In this document: one piece after another, positions 14,784 to 15,768 of the stretch
How the letters are laid out: every line of letters starts with the position of its first letter
Position numbering within the stretch: position 1 is the first letter of the stretch
NCBI GenBank assembly: GCA_002424305.1
Contig: DIQZ01000011.1
Location: forward strand, 1 to 15,768
Reading direction: 5' to 3'
Length of the DNA stretch: 15,768 bases
DNA from: Firmicutes bacterium UBA5449
Lineage (GTDB): Bacteria; Bacillota; SHA-98; UBA4971
Translations under genes and position numbers: made by a program
The notes under the pieces: generated by a model
Seen by the model: only the letters and a program-made list of their open reading frames with translations
What the model was told of the DNA's origin: nothing
Databases searched by the model: none

Positions 14784-15410
14784 TCACCTCTCAAGTTTTT
14801 TGCGAATCTCTCGCACTTCGTTTAGTAGGTTATCAAGAAGTCCGGCAAGTTGTGCTTCATCAGCAGATGCAGGAATTCTTGTCCGGGAAGGAACCGGTTC
14901 TGCTTCTCCGAGGCTGTCTCCAAGGCCATTATTTCCAGCGCGATGTTTCTGGACCAGTTGAAGTATGTGGTCTCGGAGTTTATCTGCGTTTTCTATGTTT
15001 TGGAATGAGAGTTCCGCTGTGGACTGACCTGTAGCTGCAGTAAAAACACGCAAGCTGGCTAAGTCATACGCACGCTGCCACGGACCTTGGTTTACGTCAA
15101 CCATTTGCACTCTGCTGATGGGCAAGCGAGAGCGACGTTTCCAGAACACTCCGCCTTCTGCATAGAGCCACTGATCATCAATTGCATAGGTGATGCTCTC
15201 ATAGTACTTGGGTACCCAGATGATAATCCATATCGCCACAAGAACGGTGATGACATGTACCCATAACAGAATATTCTTGGCCAGTGGGTCATGTGTAGCC
15301 ATGGCTACGGGTATGCTCCATGACAGCACTGATACAGCAAGAATTAGTAAAGACATCGTATAGAGGAAGGTTTTCATGGCCTTATGCGGACGAAAGTCTT
15401 TCTTTTGCAT
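14784..15410 (-). CDS. Membrane-anchored bacterial PH-domain protein (DUF304/YdbS-like)
   Basis: The 208-residue protein has two membrane helices near the start (about 12-36, FLYTMSLLILAVSVLSWSIP, and about 46-67, ILLWVHVITVLVAIWIIIWV). A bacterial PH-like domain of the bPH2/DUF304 type follows (about 70-158), with the typical motifs YAIDDQWLYAEGGVFWKR, LPISRVQMVDVNQGPWQRAY and LRVFTAATGQ. A linker and a charged helix (LLDNLLNEVREIRKKLER) end the protein and could form a coiled coil. The family is widespread in Gram-positive bacteria and its role is poorly known; some members protect against secreted peptides. The ATG at 15410 is preferred over GTG 15419 because AAGGAG ends 8 bases before it. 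It converges with the M1-like gene, with 45 bases between the stops and no clear terminator. Confidence 0.9.
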   Translation of the reverse strand: MQKKDFRPHKAMKTFLYTMSLLILAVSVLSWSIPVAMATHDPLAKNILLWVHVITVLVAIWIIIWVPKYYESITYAIDDQWLYAEGGVFWKRRSRLPISRVQMVDVNQGPWQRAYDLASLRVFTAATGQSTAELSFQNIENADKLRDHILQLVQKHRAGNNGLGDSLGEAEPVPSRTRIPASADEAQLAGLLDNLLNEVREIRKKLER

Positions 15411-15434
15411 GACAGACACTCCTTATCGCTTTAT

Positions 15435-15475
15435 CTGCGAATGCCGCAGTCTTATTTAAATATACTCGAAATAAG
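15435..15475 (-). promoter_or_regulatory. Hairpin and inverted repeat upstream of the PH-domain gene
   Basis: CTGCG/CGCAG (15435-15449) can form a 5-bp hairpin in the leader close to the ribosome site. CTTATTT (15451-15457) and AAATAAG (15469-15475) form a 7-bp inverted repeat over an AT-rich, -10-like TATATT on the minus strand. No clear -35 is visible. Confidence 0.3.
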
Positions 15476-15557
15476 CTTCTACGATGATGATGCTATTCCT
15501 CTTTGCAACAGCGCGTGATTTCTTGGGAGTACAATAGTACAATGAAACAATATGTCA

Positions 15558-15577
15558 CTGCCCTATTCTCGACCACC
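15558..15577 (+). repeat. Isolated copy of the 8221-8815 array repeat
   Basis: CTGCCCTATTCTCGACCACC matches the array core from CTATT to GACCACC, about 6.7 kb away. It is in the same orientation as most array copies. It may be part of another element end; no transposase is visible nearby. Confidence 0.5.
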
Positions 15578-15715
15578 CTAGAGGCTCCATCACCTCTGAC
15601 GAAATTTCGGAATCAGCAGAAAAGCAGAAGAGTAATTGACTAATGGGATTTGAGTATATACGATCTACGTAAGGGTATGTTGTATAGGCCTATGTATTTG
15701 CAGGATGGGCACTCT

Positions 15716-15768
15716 CATGCGGAAGTTACCTCAAAACATGTGCAGGTTACGTACGCTCATGTGGAAGT
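15716..15768 (+). repeat. 21-bp tandem repeats cut by the window edge
   Basis: CATG followed by a GGAAGTTAC-like stretch starts at 15716, 15737 and 15758, exactly 21 bases apart (CATGCGGAAGTTAC, CATGTGCAGGTTAC, CATGTGGAAGT to the edge). The series probably continues. Iterons, a regulator array or an IS terminus are possible. The rest of 15578-15715 shows no gene. Confidence 0.5.

Overview
The window looks like chromosomal DNA of an anaerobic, probably diderm (outer-membrane-bearing) member of the Firmicutes, of the Limnochordia/Hydrogenispora or Halanaerobiales type. Three observations support this. There is a complete SCIFF ranthipeptide locus (scfA-scfB), a hallmark of Clostridia-like Firmicutes. 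DUF1540, a YtrA-type GntR/ABC operon and strong Shine-Dalgarno sites are also typical of Firmicutes. Yet a secreted beta-barrel-like protein ends in a C-terminal aromatic residue, as outer-membrane proteins do. The assignment is inference; no rRNA, tRNA or marker gene is present.

Layout. 1-898: no intact gene, only fragments of open frame on the minus strand. 929-2585 (minus): terminator and a large lipoprotein with a carboxypeptidase-regulatory-like domain followed by Ig/FnIII-like domains. 2600-4016: mostly gene relics, one intact small DUF1540 gene (minus) and a leader with two hairpins. 4017-8167 (plus): outer-membrane barrel protein with two acidic inserts, periplasmic Amidase_3 cell-wall hydrolase, and a cytoplasmic GH13 alpha-glucan hydrolase. 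8168-8888: no gene, but about 13 to 14 copies of a degenerate repeat in 32-bp steps, probably transposase-binding ends of a lost IS21-like element. 8889-11123 (plus): a self-contained regulated operon with 21-bp tandem repeats, a near-consensus promoter overlapped by an 11-bp-arm palindrome, a GntR/YtrA regulator, an ABC ATPase and an ABC-2 permease, then a 32-codon small ORF with a perfect ribosome site and a terminator. 11313-14738 (plus): long structured leader, SCIFF precursor, radical SAM/SPASM thioether maturase, and an atypical M1-like zinc metallopeptidase. 14784-15410 (minus): a membrane PH-domain protein, convergent with the peptidase. 15411-15768: a stray copy of the array repeat and the start of a 21-bp repeat series cut by the window edge.

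The most interesting system is scfA-scfB plus the cytoplasmic M1-like protein. The precursor and maturase are a known pair. The third gene starts only 23 bp later on the same strand, keeps HEXXH and a downstream Glu, but lacks the GxMEN substrate motif and has one residue fewer between the zinc ligands. It is a candidate dedicated protease or binding partner for the SCIFF peptide; this link is inference from position only.
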